64,000 bases of DNA from Cacajao melanocephalus (taxonomy: Eukaryota; Chordata; Mammalia; Primates; Pitheciidae). Location: positions 1-64,000 of the forward strand of contig CAUYLG010005175.1 of assembly GCA_963573385.1 (NCBI GenBank), read 5' to 3'. Below, in pieces: positions 34,496-46,210 of the stretch (positions within the stretch are counted from its first letter, which is position 1; every line of letters begins with the position of its first letter). The translations under genes and the position numbers were made by a program. The notes under the pieces are model-generated. The model was not told the origin of the DNA. It did no database searches and worked only from the letters and a program-made list of their open reading frames with translations.

Positions 34496-35139
34496 CTTTT
34501 ATTTTGAGCCTATGTGTGTCTTTGCACTTGAGATGAGTCTCTTGAATACAGTACACCAGTGGGTCTTGATTCTTTATCTAGCTTGTTCTGTGTCTCTTAA
34601 TTGGGGCATTTAGCCCATTTATATTTGTTTAATATTATATGTGAATTTGATTCTGTCATCGTGATGCTAGCTAGTTATTTTGCAGACTTGTAGTTGCTTC
34701 GTAGTGTCAGTGGTCTTTGTACTTCAGTGTGTTTTTGTAGTGGCTGATAACGTTTTCTCCTTTCCATATTTAGTGCTTCCTGTAGGAGCTCTTGCAAGGA
34801 AGGCCTGGTGGTGATAAATTCCATCAGAATTTGCTTGTCCAAAAAGGTTTTTATTTCTCCTTTGCTTATGAAGTTTAGTTTGGCTGTATATGAAATTCTG
34901 GGTTGGGAATTCTTTTCTTTAAGAATGTTGAATATTGGCTCCTGTTCTCTTCTGGCTTACAGGGTTTCTGCTGAGAGGTCTGCTGTTAGTTTGATGGGCT
35001 TCCCTTTGTAGGTGATCTGGCCTTTCTCTCTGGCTGTCCTTAACATTTTTTCTTCATTTCAACCTTGGAGAATCTGATGAATATGTGTCTTGAGGTTGAT
35101 CTTTTCATGGAGTGTCTTACTGGTATTCTGAAAACTAAA

Positions 35140-35312
35140 AAAGTGAGTGCTCCTTCTTTTCCAAATGATCTTAACACCTCTCCAGCAGGGGAATAGAACT
35201 CATGGAGGCTGAGATGGATGATTTGACAGAAGTAGGCGTCAGAAGGTGGGTAATAACAAACTTCACTGAGCTAAAGGATCACATTCTAACCCAATGCAAA
35301 GAAGCTAAATTT
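35140..35312 (+). repeat. Inverted L1 ORF1 segment inside L1 A
   Basis: A sense-orientation piece (gaggctgagatggatgattt, ctaacccaatgcaaagaagc) lies in an otherwise antisense L1. Its antisense counterpart is present in the right place at about 35690-35800 (gcttctttgcattgggttag). The plus frame reads MEAEMDDLTEVGVRRW; the minus frame at 35605-35787 has the related MDEMTEVSFRS. Confidence 0.88.
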
Positions 35313-36455
35313 GAATGTTGGCCTGTCTTGCTAGTTTGGGGAAGTTCTCCTGGAGTATATCCTGAAGTATGTTTTCCAACTTGGTTTCGTTCTCCCCATC
35401 AATTTCAGGTACCCCAGTCAATTGCAGATTTGGTCTTTTTACATAATCCCATGGTTCTTAGAGGTTTTGTTCATTCCTTTTCATTCTTTTATCTCTAATC
35501 TTGTCTGCCTTTCTTATTTCAGTAAGATAGTCTTCAAGCTCTGAAATTGTTTCTTCCATTTGGTCTATTTAGCTGTTAATACTTGTGGTTGATTTATGAA
35601 GTTCTCATGTTACGTTTTTCAGCTCCATCAGGTCATTCTTCTCTAAACTGGTTATTCTGGTTAACAGCTCCTGTGATGTTTTATCATGGTTCTTAGCTTC
35701 TTTGCATTGGGTTAGAACATGCTCCTTTAGCTCAGCCAAGTTTGTTATTACACAGCTTCTGAAGCTTACTTCTGTCATTTCATCCATCTCAGCTTCTACC
35801 CAGTTCTGCGCCCTTGCTAGAGAGGATTATTTGGACAGAAGGCACTCTGGTTTTTTAGTTTTGTGCATTTTTTCATTGATTATTTCTCATGTTCATGAGT
35901 TTGTCTAGCCTAAGTCTTTGAGGCTGCTGTACTTTGTATGTGATTTTATGGGAACATTTTGTTGATGCTGCTGTTGTTCCTTTCTGTTTGTTTTTCTTTT
36001 AACAGTAAAGACCCTCTTCTGTAGGGCTGCTGCGGTTTGCTGGGGGTCCACTCCAGACTCTATTCTTCTGGGTCCCTCCTGTGCTGGAGGTGTCACCAGT
36101 GGAGGCTGCAGAACAGCAAAGATGGCTGCCTGCTCCATCCTCTGGTATCTCCATCCCAGTGGGCTGTTGACCGGATGCCAGTGGGAATGCTCCTGTATAA
36201 GGTGTCCCACAACCCCTGTTGGAAGGTCTTACCCAGCTAGGAGGCATGGGATCCAGGATCCACTTAATGAAGCGCTCTGGCTGTCCCATGACTGAGAGGG
36301 TGTGCGGCGCTGAGGGGAATGCCACTGGCCTGGACCACCTGGATTCCCTAGAGCCAGCAGGGGAAAGACTGAGTCTGCTGATATACGGAGATTGTGGCTG
36401 CCCCTCCCCACAGGGGCACAGTCTCAGGGAGATCAGAGAGAGGTTGACATTATGT

Positions 36456-37060
36456 GCTTCCTGATATAATGAACCTGGAAGAGCATGGTATCAGTTTTGC
36501 AGTAGTCTCGCCAAAAATACATAAGCCACTTCTAATTCTGAGGAAACAAGAAAAATCCAAAGCGAAGAACCTTCTATAAAGTAACCAGCCTTTATACATC
36601 AGAAATGTCAAAATTGAGAGACGGGAGGAAGTGTTCCAAATTGAAGGGAACCAAACAGACATAACAATGAAATGCAAAGCATGATCCTGAATTGGATCTA
36701 ACATTATTGGAACAATGGGTGAAGCTGGAATTTGGACTGTGGTTTAAGTGATAAAATTGTGTTGATATTAATTTATTGATTTTGATGGTTATACTGTGGT
36801 TACGTGGGAGAGTGTCCTTAGTTTTAGGAAATACATACTGACATACCAAGGGGGTAGTGGAACATTGTGTCTGCAACTTAATTTCAAATGGCTTGAAAGA
36901 AATTTGTATGTGTTTGTGTGAATAACAGAATGTTAAATTTAATGAGGCAAAATGTTAATTGAGGAATCTGGGTCCAGGATACATAGGAGTTTTAAAAAAA
37001 ATTATTCTTGCAACTCTTCCATTAACTTGAAATTATTTCACAGCAAAGCTAGAAAAACAC
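36456..37060 (+). mobile_element. Probable old L1M 3' UTR, sense
   Basis: 'tgatataatgaacctggaag', 'ttgaggaatctgggtccagg' and 'cttgaaattatttcacagc' resemble old L1M 3' UTR. Decayed, no coding. Confidence 0.5.
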
Positions 37061-37885
37061 TCCTCTTTTCTTCTAAAATTGTATATCCCTATGACTCAAT
37101 TCACATTGAATGCTCTACTTACCAAGAAAAAAGTTTTTAGTTTTTTGTTTTTAAAGCATCAGATTGATGTAAAGGTGAGGTTAAATATTTACACTAAATA
37201 GAAGAATGGAAAATTATGTCTTGAATATGACGAGGTCAACATGGGACTTGTTGATATTTTAAATATTTTAAAAAATACCGTACACTCCAAAATGCATAAA
37301 TCATTTCCAAATAGAGATGAATTGAGAAAAAATAGCATCCTGGAGCACAAAACACCTCGGGCATTCTTCTCCTGACCTAACCAAATGACAGATCTTGAAG
37401 CAACTTCAAAGCTGCAAAAATAACTGGCTCTGACATGTACCAAGATCAGGGATGGGTGGGAAGTTCTTCCCACAACTTTGAAATAAATGATTAGTTCTTA
37501 GAATAAAAGAAAAAGTTGCATCATATTTCAGAAATGGAATTTAACAGTTGAAGAGTTGACATTACTCATTTGTAATTTTATTATTACTTGGCAAAAGTTT
37601 GTAAAATTAAATCAAGCTTATTTTTATGTCCATTCTTCTTCTCTTACCCTTACAGTGGTGTGGGGAGAACTAAACACTTAAAAAATACTATTACTTTCTC
37701 CAAGTGTGAATGAGTCTGTTGGATGCTTTTCTTTCAGTGCCATCAGGCCCCAAGAGGTTAAATTTAATTTCATAATTCTTAGTTTGGCATGCAAGGCCTT
37801 CTTTAGTTTACTGGTAACCTATTTTTAATTTTTTTGGTTTAAATCACGATTTTTATGTGAGATATATATTTTCCACAATAAGTAG
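37061..37885. other. Unassigned sequence between two L1 elements
   Basis: No recognised family. The minus-strand frame at 37189-37473 lacks supporting context. Confidence 0.4.
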
Positions 37886-38209
37886 TATTTAAAAAAAAAT
37901 TTTATTGTGTTTTAGGTTTTGGGGTACATGTGAAGAACATGCAGGATTGTTGCATAGGTACATACATGGCAATGTGGTTTGCTGCCTTCCTCCCCATCAC
38001 CTATATCTGGCATTTCTCCCCATGTTATCACTTCCCAACTCCCCAGTCCCTGCTGTCCCTCCCCTAGTTCCCCCCACAGACCTCAGTTTGTGATGCTCCC
38101 CTCCCTGTGTTGATGTGTTCTCATTGTTTAACACTGCCTATGAATGAGAACATGCGGTGTTTGATTTTCTGTTCTTGTGTCAGTTTGCTGAGAATGATGG
38201 TTTCCAGGT

Positions 38210-38758
38210 TCATCCATTATTCGCCAGTATTTTATTGAAGATTTTTGCATCTATGTTCATGATGGATATTGGCTTGAAGTTTTCTTTTCTTGTTGAGTCT
38301 GTGCCAGGTTTTGGTATCAGGATGATGTTGGTCTCGTAAAATGAGTAAGGGAAGAGTCTCTCTTTTTGAATTGTTTGGAACAGTTTCAGAAGGAGTGGTA
38401 CCAGCTCCTCTTTGTATGTCTGGTAGAATTCAACTGTGAATCCATCTGGACCTGGGCTTTTTTTGGTTGGTAGGTTATTAATTGCTGCCTCAACTTCAGC
38501 CCTTGTTATTGGTCTATTCAGGGTTTTGATTTCTTCCTGGTTTAGACTTGGGAGGATGCAAGTGTCCAGGAATTTATCTATTTCTTCTAGGTTTACTAGT
38601 TTATATGCATAGAGTTGTTTGTAGTAATCTCTGATGGTGGTTTGTATTTCTGTGGAATCTGTGGTGATATCCCCTTTATTGTTTTTTATTGCATCTATTT
38701 GATTGTTCTCTCTTTTCTTTTTTATTAATCTGGCTAGTGGTCTGTTTGTTCTTTTCAA
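38210..38758 (-). pseudogene. L1 B ORF2 reverse transcriptase, N-terminal part
   Basis: A 182-codon open frame with [15 protein letters not shown] (RT fingers) and [18 protein letters not shown] (RT motif after RP). It ends at the deletion junction, before the catalytic aspartate box. Otherwise close to L1 consensus. Confidence 0.9.
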
Positions 38759-39093
38759 AAAAACAGCTCCTGGATTTATTGATTTTTTTGAAGGGTTTTT
38801 TGTGTCTGTGTCTCCTTCAGTTCTGCTCTGATCTTAGTTATTTCTTGTCTTCTGCTAGCTTTTGAGTTTTTTTGATCTTGCTTCTCTAGCTCTTTCAATT
38901 TTGATGATAGGGTATCAATTTTGGATCTTTCCTTACTTCTCATGTGGGCATTTATTGCTATATATTTTCCTCTAGACACGGCTTTAAATGTGTCCCAGAG
39001 ATTCTGGTATGTTGTTTCTTTGTTCTCGTTGGTTTTGAAGAACATCTTTATTTCTGCCTTCATTTCATTGTTTATCCAGTCAGCATTCAAGAG

Positions 39094-39657
39094 TCAGTTG
39101 TTCAGTTTCCATGAAGCTGTACGGTTCTGAGTTAGTTTCTGAATTCTGAGTTCTAACTTGATTGCACTGTGGTCTGAGAGACTGTTTGTTATGATTTCCG
39201 TTCTTTTGCATTTGCTGAAGAGTGATTTACTTCCAATTATGTGGTCACTTTTAGAGTAGGTATGATGTGGTGCTGAGAAGAATGTATATTCTGTGGATTT
39301 GGGGTGGAGAGTTCTGTAGATGTCTATTGCTTGTTCCAGGTCTGAGTTCAAGTCCTGGATATCCTTCTTAATTTTCTGTCTCGTTGATCTGTGTAATGTT
39401 GACAGTGGAGTGTTAAAGACTCCCACTATTATTGTGTAGGAGTCTAAATCTCTTTGTAAGTCATTATGAACTTGCTTTATGTATCTTGGTCCTCCTATAT
39501 TGGGTGTGTATATATTTAGGATCGTTAGCTCTTCTTGTTGCATTGATCCATTTACCATTATGTAATGTCCTTCTATGTCTCTTTTGATCTTTGTTGGTTT
39601 AAAGTCTATTTTATCAGAGACAAGGATTGGAACTCCTGCTTTTTTTTTGCTCTCCAT
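39094..39657 (-). pseudogene. L1 B ORF2 endonuclease, C-terminal half
   Basis: Contains LTILNIYTPN, the substrate-loop region and [10 protein letters not shown] with the conserved SDH pair. The expected GDFNTPLS box reads GVFNTPLS, so a catalytic aspartate has become valine. The N-terminal half, including its active-site Asn and Glu, is out of frame upstream. Confidence 0.88.
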
Positions 39658-39992
39658 TTGCTTGGGAAATCTTCCTCCATCCCTTTATTTTGAGCCTATG
39701 TGTATCCTTGCATGTGAGATGGGTTTCCTGGATACAGCACACCTATGGGTTTTGACTTTTTATCCAATTTCCCAGTCTTGTGTCTTTTGATTGGGGCATT
39801 TAGTCCATTTACATTTAGGGTTAATATTGTTACGTGTGAATTTGATCCTTCCATTTTGATGCTAGCTGGTTGTTTTGCCTGTTAGTTGATGCAGTTTCTT
39901 CATTGTGTCGGTGCTCTTTACCATTTAGTATGTTTTTGGAGTGGCTGGTACTGGTTGTTCCTTTCTATGTTTAATGTTTCTTTCAGGAGCTC

Positions 39993-40520
39993 TTATAAAG
40001 CAGGCCTGGTGGTGATGCAATCTCTGAGCAATTGCTTGTTCATAAAGGATTTTATTTCTCCTTCACTTATGAAGCTTAGTTTGGCTGGATATGAAATTTT
40101 AGGTTTAAAGTTCTTTTCTTTAAGGATGTTGAATATTGGTCCCCACTCCCTTCTGGCCTGTAGGGTTTCTGCTGAGAGATCTGCCGTGAGTCTGATTGCC
40201 TTCCCTTTGTGGGTAACCCGACCTTTCTCTCTGGCTGCCCTTAGCATTTTCTCCTTCATTTCAACCCTGGTGAATCTGATGATTATGTGCCTTGGGGTTA
40301 CTCTTCTTGAGGAATATCTTTGTGGTGTTCTCTGTATTTCCTGGGCTTGAATATTGGCCTGCCTTGCTAGGTTGGGGAAGTTTTCCTGGATAATATCCTG
40401 AAGAGTATTTTCCAGCTTGGATTCATTCTCTCCATCACTTTCAGGTACACCTATCAAATGTAGATTAGGTCTTTTCACATAGTCCCATATTTCTTGGAGG
40501 CTTTGTTCATTTCTTTTCAC
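39993..40520 (-). pseudogene. L1 B ORF1 protein, RRM and C-terminal domain
   Basis: A 175-codon frame: LHLIGVPES at the start of the RRM, then the NFPNLARQ and RRVTPRHIIIRF regions and the CTD (GKAIRLTADLSAETLQARREW). This is the nucleic-acid-binding chaperone half of ORF1p. The coiled-coil part lies at about 40560-40900 in broken frames. Confidence 0.9.
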
Positions 40521-41591
40521 TCTTTTTTTCTCTAATCTTGCCTTCTCGTTTTATTTCACTGAGTTGATCTTCAATCTCTGGTATCCTTTCTTCTGCTTTG
40601 TCAATTGGGCTATTGAAACTTGTGTATGCTTCGCGAAGTTCTCGTGTTGTATTTTTCAGCTCCATCAGTTCATTTATATTGGTCTCTAACCTGTTCTATG
40701 AGAATAAGCATTTCGTCAAACCTTTTTTCAAGGTTCTTAGTTTCTTTGCATTGGGTTAGAAAATGTTCTTTTATATCAGAAAAGTTTCTTATTACTTACC
40801 TTCTGAAGCCTGTTTCTGTCAATTCATCAGAGTCATTCTCCATCCAGCCTTGTTCCCTTGCTGATGAGGAGTTGTGATCCTTTGGAGGAGGAGGGGCATT
40901 CTGGTTTTGGGTGTTTTCATCCTTTTTACACTGGTTTCTTCCCATCTTTGTGGATTTATCTCTCTGTGGTCTTTGTAGTTGCTGACTTTCAGATAGGGTC
41001 TCTGAGTGGACGTCCTGTTTGTTGATGATAAAGTTATTTCTTTCTGTTCCTTAGTTTTCCTTCTAACAGTCAGGTCCCTCTGATGTAGGACTGATGGAGG
41101 TGCACTCCAGACCCTGCTTGCCTGGGGATGACCTGCATCTGCTGCTAAACAGTAATGGTTGCTGCTAGTTTCTTCTTCTGCTATCTTTGTCCCAGAAGGA
41201 TACGTGCCAGATGTCAGCCTGAGCACTCCTTTATGAGGTGACTCTTTGGAAATACAGGGGTTGGGGAGCTGCTTGAGGAGACAGTTTGTCCTTTATAGGA
41301 GCTCAGGTGCTGAGCTGTAAGCTCCGTTGTTTCATTCAGAGCTGCTGGGCAGTTACGTTTAAGTCTGCTGCAGTGGAACTCATAACCGCCTTTTTTTCTC
41401 AGGTGCTTTGTCTCAGGAAGGTGGGGCTTTATTTATTAGTTTCTGTCATGCTGCTGCCTTTTATCAGAGATGCCCTGCCCAGCGAGGAGGTAGCCTAGTC
41501 ACAGTCTGCTGGCAGAGGTGTTGCTGAGCCACTGTGGGCTCTGTCCAGCTGCTGTGTGAACCTCCTTGCAGTTTTGTTTATAGGGGTATAT

Positions 41592-41755
41592 TTAGAACTG
41601 CCTCAGTCATGGCAGTCTGCATCCGTAATGGCAGACTGTCTCTGTAATGGCAGACTGCCTTGGTAATGGCGGGCTGCCTCGGTAATGGTGGTCTGCCTCG
41701 GTAATGGCGGACTACCTTGGTAGTGGTGGACTGCCTCTGTAATGGCGGATGCCCT
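41592..41755. repeat. 19-bp tandem repeats in the L1 B 5' UTR
   Basis: Seven full units of the form atggcggactgcctcggta start at 41609 and every 19 bases after, with partial units on each side. Variation is mostly at positions 5-8 and 14-16. On the minus strand each unit contains gccat, similar to the YY1 core. Confidence 0.93.
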
Positions 41756-41883
41756 TCCCCCACAGTGGTAGACCATCTAGGGTCCAGCTGTGCTTGCTGT
41801 GAAACTCTCAGTCCAGAGCATTTCAGATTGCTGGTCTTTATAGGAGTGGAAATGGCCGAGCCAGATCACCTGGTTCCCTGTTT

Positions 41884-42235
41884 CAGTCCCCCTTTTTTTT
41901 TTTTCAGTTGCTCGGGCGACTCTGTCTCCCAGGCGTCCCAGTCGGCAGTTGAAATGGCGCCCGGATTTGTGTGAGTTTTTGTGCGGAGACCCGCTGCGCC
42001 GGCTCAAAGAGCTGCGCTGTGGGCTTGTGGCACTTTTCTGCCCCGGAATCTCCTGGCCTAGCTCCCCCTTTCAGTCCCCTTTTTTTCAGTTGAATGTGCA
42101 ACTCTCTCTCTCAGGCGTTTCAGTCGCCAGTTGAAGTGGCGCCCGGATTTGTGTGAGCCCGCTGCGCCAGCTGAAACAGCTGCAATGGCGGCTTGTGAAG
42201 CTTTTCCTCCCTGGAGTCTACTGGTCTGTGGGCAG
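41884..42235. repeat. 182-bp tandem duplication in the L1 B 5' UTR
   Basis: cagtcccc-T run-cagttg, then tggcgcccggatttgtgtga at 41955 and again at 42137 (period 182), then gctgcgcc(g/a)gct. The second copy is diverged, so the duplication is not recent. It sits at the promoter end of the element. Confidence 0.85.
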
Positions 42236-42594
42236 TAAAAATTCATTTGGAAATGAGGTAATCACTCACCCCCTGCGTTTTTGCTGGAAACTGCAATCCA
42301 GAGCTGTTCCTATTCGGCCATCTTGGATTCCGTCTCACCTCTGCTATTTTCTAAATGTTTGCTACTCATCTGACAAAACACAGATTCCATTTCTTCCAAG
42401 ATGCTGTTTCTAATCACTCTTGGTCCATAGTGATTTCTCTGTATTAAGTAATTTGTAGCTTTCTTGTTACTGCCTTTTATTTGGCATTTAGTCACGCATT
42501 TCCTGTTACATTTCCTGTATATTTGTTTTGTTGTTTGTGTTTGTATTCTTTGTCTTCTCAACTGATTTGTAAACTCTAAAAAGGGAGAGATCTA

Positions 42595-42665
42595 GCATCA
42601 CACGAATACCTGTATAACAAACCCACACATGTACCTCCTGCATCTAAAAGTAAAAATAAAAAAAG
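42595..42665 (+). mobile_element. Very short L1 3' end, sense
   Basis: tagcatcacacgaatacctg, taacaaacccacacatgtac, then an A-rich tail at about 42646-42665: about 70 bp of an L1 terminus, extremely 5'-truncated. Confidence 0.7.
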
Positions 42666-43087
42666 AGGAGATACTATGTTTATACCTTATAATCTTCCTA
42701 ACAGTGTCTGTTTTTTAAATTGAATTACTTTTTTATTACTTTTTAAAATGCAGGTGTCTTTTAAACACTTGTTACCTAATATGGGAATAAATCTTTAAAA
42801 ATTGGCATTTTATTGTTTTGTGGAATCTATTTAAAATTAATTTTTATGCATTACTCTAGGTGTGTATATCTTTCTCTGGGAATAACGAATAAACAACATA
42901 AAAGAGAAAGAATAGAGAAAATTTATTTTTTATAAGTCTTCATTCTGCTCACTTTAACAGTGCCCAAATACAGATTCAGTATTGATACTAGTGAAATAAC
43001 TTATCACAGCATTTTTGGGGTACTATAATAGAGTACTTGGATTTTAAATAGAATATAGAATATAAAATATTGTTTTTAGGAAAGCAG
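42666..43087. other. Unassigned intronic sequence
   Basis: AT-rich; nothing recognised. Confidence 0.4.
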
Positions 43088-43220
43088 GGCCAAGTGTGGC
43101 GGCTCACACCTGTAACCCCAGGATTTTGGGAAGCTGAGGCAGGAGGATTACTTGAGCTCAGGAGTTGAGACCAGGCTGGGCAACATAGTGAGACCCTATC
43201 TCTTAAAGAAAAAGAAAGCA
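43088..43220 (+). mobile_element. Alu left monomer (FLAM-like)
   Basis: ggccaagtgtggcggctcac to gtgagaccctatctcttaaa with an AAAG-type tail. Only one monomer. Confidence 0.88.
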
Positions 43221-43503
43221 AAATAGAATATTCATATTTAGGTTTATAGTAGGATAAGATTTAAGAAGGAAAGACTGTGATGGGGATAGGTTAAAAAAGG
43301 GCAATGAGAAATCTAGCACATTATAAAAAATATCCTTCTCAAATGGGTGCCTTTTATTTAACAAATAATTCACATGTGAGTCTTTGGTTTTAGAGAACAA
43401 AAGCATTATGTCAGCATTTTGCTTTTAATATATTTTGAGTCTTAATTGCTTTAATGTTCTCTAAGATCAGTGTGTCCCACATATTCTTGCCATTATAGGA
43501 GTC

Positions 43504-43901
43504 TGTATTAGTCCATTTACATTGCTATAAAGAAGTATCTTAGGCTGGGTAATTTATAAAGAAAAGAGTTGTTATTTTGTCTCAGGTTCTGCAAGCTGTA
43601 CAGGAAACATGGCGGGCACCTGCTCCTGATGAGACCTCAGGAATCTTTCAGTCATGGTTGAAGGCAAAGGAGTCATTGTTATTGTATCACATCGTGAGAG
43701 GGGGAGATTCCAGACTCTTAATTAACCAGATCTCACGTGAACTCAAAGAGTCATAACTCACTATCATGAAGAGTACACCAAGCCATTTATGAGAGATCTG
43801 CCCCCAGGATCCACACATCTCCCACCAGGCCACATCTCCAACACTGGGGATTACATTTCAACTTGAGATTTGAAGGGGACACACATCCAAACTATATTAC
43901 A
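43504..43901 (-). mobile_element. MaLR-type solo LTR (MST-like), antisense
   Basis: tgtattagtccatttacatt, gctgggtaatttataaagaa, gtcatggttgaaggcaaagg, gatctcacgtgaactcaaag and acatctccaacactggggat are the MST pattern in reverse, ending actatattaca. Confidence 0.87.
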
Positions 43902-43923
43902 GTCATATTTTTTTACTAGCAGA

Positions 43924-44439
43924 GTTTTTGAGATGGAGTCTCACTCTGTGGCCTAGGCTGGGGTGCAGTGCTTAGCTCGGCTCACTGCAGCCTCCATCTC
44001 CAGGGTTCAAGTGATTCCCCTGCCTCAGCCTCCTGAGTAGCCAAGACTACAGATGCATGCCACCACACCCTGCTAATTTTTATATTTTTAGTAGAGATGG
44101 GGTTTCACTGTGTTAGGATGATCTTGATAATGGCCTCCAGCGCCATCCATGTTCCTGGAAAGAACTTGATCTCATTTTTTTTTATGGCTGCATAGTATTC
44201 CATAGTGTATATGTACCACATTTTCTTTATCCAGTCTACCACTGATGGGCATCTAGTTTAATTCCAATGCTTTGCTATTGTGAATAGTGCTGCAATGAAT
44301 ATATGCATGCATGTGTCTTTATGTCAGATGGGGTTCCACCATGTTGGCCAGGCTGGTCTTGAACTCCTGACCTTGTGATCCACCCGCCTTGGCCTTCCAA
44401 AGTGCTGGGATTACAGGCCTGAGCCACCGTGCCCAGCCT
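43924..44439 (-). mobile_element. Alu, antisense, split by an L1 piece
   Basis: Left part 43924-44128 and right part 44325-44439 overlap by about 36 bp of the same Alu sequence (agatggggtttcac ... and agatggggttccac ...). An L1 ORF2 fragment lies between them. Confidence 0.88.
44129..44324 (-). mobile_element. L1 ORF2 fragment without 3' end, antisense
   Basis: aatggcctccagcgccatcc to atgcatgtgtctttatg matches distal ORF2 in reverse, as at 29411-29605 and about 63495-63690. It lacks the 3' UTR and poly-A expected of an ordinary L1 insertion. Confidence 0.85.
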
Positions 44440-44599
44440 ACTAGTGGATTTTAAAAATATACAGATGTTTAGTTTTAGAGCTTTCTTTTTTCTTTTAGCT
44501 AGTAATTATTTTTAGAAATTTAATAGGCATTTCTATTAAGATTTTCCTTCTAAACTTGCGCTTTTTAAAAAAAGCAATGACTTTGGCAATAACCCATAT

Positions 44600-45060
44600 T
44601 TTTTCTTTATAATATTATATTGCTAAGGTTCATCCATATTGTTGCACATTACTGTGATTCATTTGCTTATCTGCTATATAGTACTCTGCTTGAATAGCCC
44701 ATGGTTTAGTCATTTACTCTTCTGTTCATTTGGGTTTTTTTCCTAGATTTTTGTTTTTCTATTTTTTATAATTTTGTTCTTTGTATTTTTGTAGAGATGG
44801 GGTCTTGCTCTGTTGTTGCCTATGTTGGTTTTTAACTCTTGACCTCAAGTGATCTTTCTGTCTTAGCCTCTCAAACACTGGAATTATAGGCATGAACCAA
44901 TATGCCTGGCCCAGATGTTTGATATTCTGAAGACACATACATTCTTTTCTTGTACATATGCAGATTTTTGGGGAACACATACCTTTAAGTAGAAATGCTG
45001 GGTCATATGGTGTATGAGTGTTTAGTTTTAGAAGATTATGTTAATCTCTTCAAGTTGGCT
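44600..45060 (-). mobile_element. Old L1M fragment, antisense
   Basis: 'gctaaggttcatccatattg', 'gattcatttgcttatctg' and 'aagtagaaatgctgggtcat' are old L1 ORF2 distal sequence in reverse. An Alu monomer (44780-44911) is inserted. Confidence 0.75.
44780..44911 (-). mobile_element. Alu monomer, antisense
   Basis: ttgtatttttgtagagatgg to catgaaccaatatgcctggc; one diverged monomer. Confidence 0.85.
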
Positions 45061-45640
45061 CCTGAGTCCTTTTGACATAGTCCCAGAACAAGGTGTTTGA
45101 GGTTTATCTTGTACATTTCCTATTTCAGACTTGGAATCAGCTATTTCTTCAAAGAGCCCTGGTTCTTTGAGAAATGTATGTAGAGGCCGCAATTAGGCCA
45201 CAACTTGCTCATTATTGGTTTGGTCATTGTTTCTAGGCCTTCATAGTGGTCTGAGTTGGAAAACAGTATTTTTTAAAAACAGAAAATATGTCATAAGTTT
45301 TTACTGATATTTATGATTTGAATTTTTTAATGCAGGGTTTTTACTTCCTTGATTTTACCTTTTGTATCTGATTTCTTATGCTGAAAATGTTGTTTCTAAA
45401 TAACAAATATTTACACTTACTACACTAAAGCAAATATAGTTTTAAAATAACAGTATCAATATCATTACTAGCATATGATTACCCAAACTAGTAATTTCTT
45501 GGCATTTCTCTGTCTCTTTACAATCTCCTCTCCTCCATAGGATATTCCATTAGGAATGAACAGAAAATTGCTATAATTTAAAGTCACTTGAAATAGTTCT
45601 TGGTATGGTTGAATTACATTTTGTTTTTGGTTTTTAAAAT
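45061..45640. other. Unassigned intronic sequence
   Basis: No recognised element. Confidence 0.4.
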
Positions 45641-46210
45641 GGCTTTTCCCTCATTTTATTTAACTTCACAAAATTTTAAAAATTTGTAAACTATTATGTG
45701 GTTCCCAAATCAAATCTATAAAACAAGACATTGAGAGAAACTTAGATTTCATTCCTTTCCACTCCACCTTGGTTTCTCCCTCCATCTCTCTCTCTCTCTC
45801 TCATTTTTTTTTAAATTTTTACTTTTTAGTTTAGCCTTCTTTGAAAAAAGTGTGTGTATGTATCTCCTTCTTAGATACTGTAAGATACTGTATCCTCTGA
45901 TTTTTTTCACAAACCACTTTATTCTGAAGATTATGCTGTAGGACTGCATAGAGATATTTCTCATTCTATTTTTTTTTTTTTTTTTTACAGCTGCAGAGAA
46001 CCACATTGTGTAGATGTACTATGCTTATTCAGCTATTTCCCTATTGATGGATATTTGGGTTGTTTCTCCTCTTGCTGTTATACGTAGTGCTGCAGTGAAT
46101 TGCATTGGATTTTCATCTTTGTATTTTGACATTCTTAGTATTTGTAGGTCTGAGAGTAAATGCCTATTTTGTATTGCAGTTTAGAGAGTAGAGTTTAACA
46201 AAGCTCTTTT
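45640..46210 (-). mobile_element. Probable old L1M fragment, antisense
   Basis: 'ttcagctatttccctattga', 'ggatatttgggttgtttctc' and 'gtgctgcagtgaattgcatt' are L1 distal ORF2 in reverse. A (TC)n stretch lies at 45783-45803 and an oligo-T at about 45970. Confidence 0.6.

Larger units (their letters stand above)
37889..42335 (-). mobile_element. L1 element B, antisense, internally deleted
   Basis: 3' UTR in reverse from 37889 (ttttaggttttggggtacat); ORF2 distal part to about 38216; then a jump into the RT fingers, so at least about 1.6 kb including the RT catalytic FADD region is gone. ORF2 RT-N and endonuclease, ORF1 and a long 5' UTR follow, ending at ttcggccatcttggattcc near 42330. Several frames of more than 130 codons persist, so it is better preserved than L1 A. 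Autonomous retrotransposition is excluded by the deletion. Confidence 0.92.
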
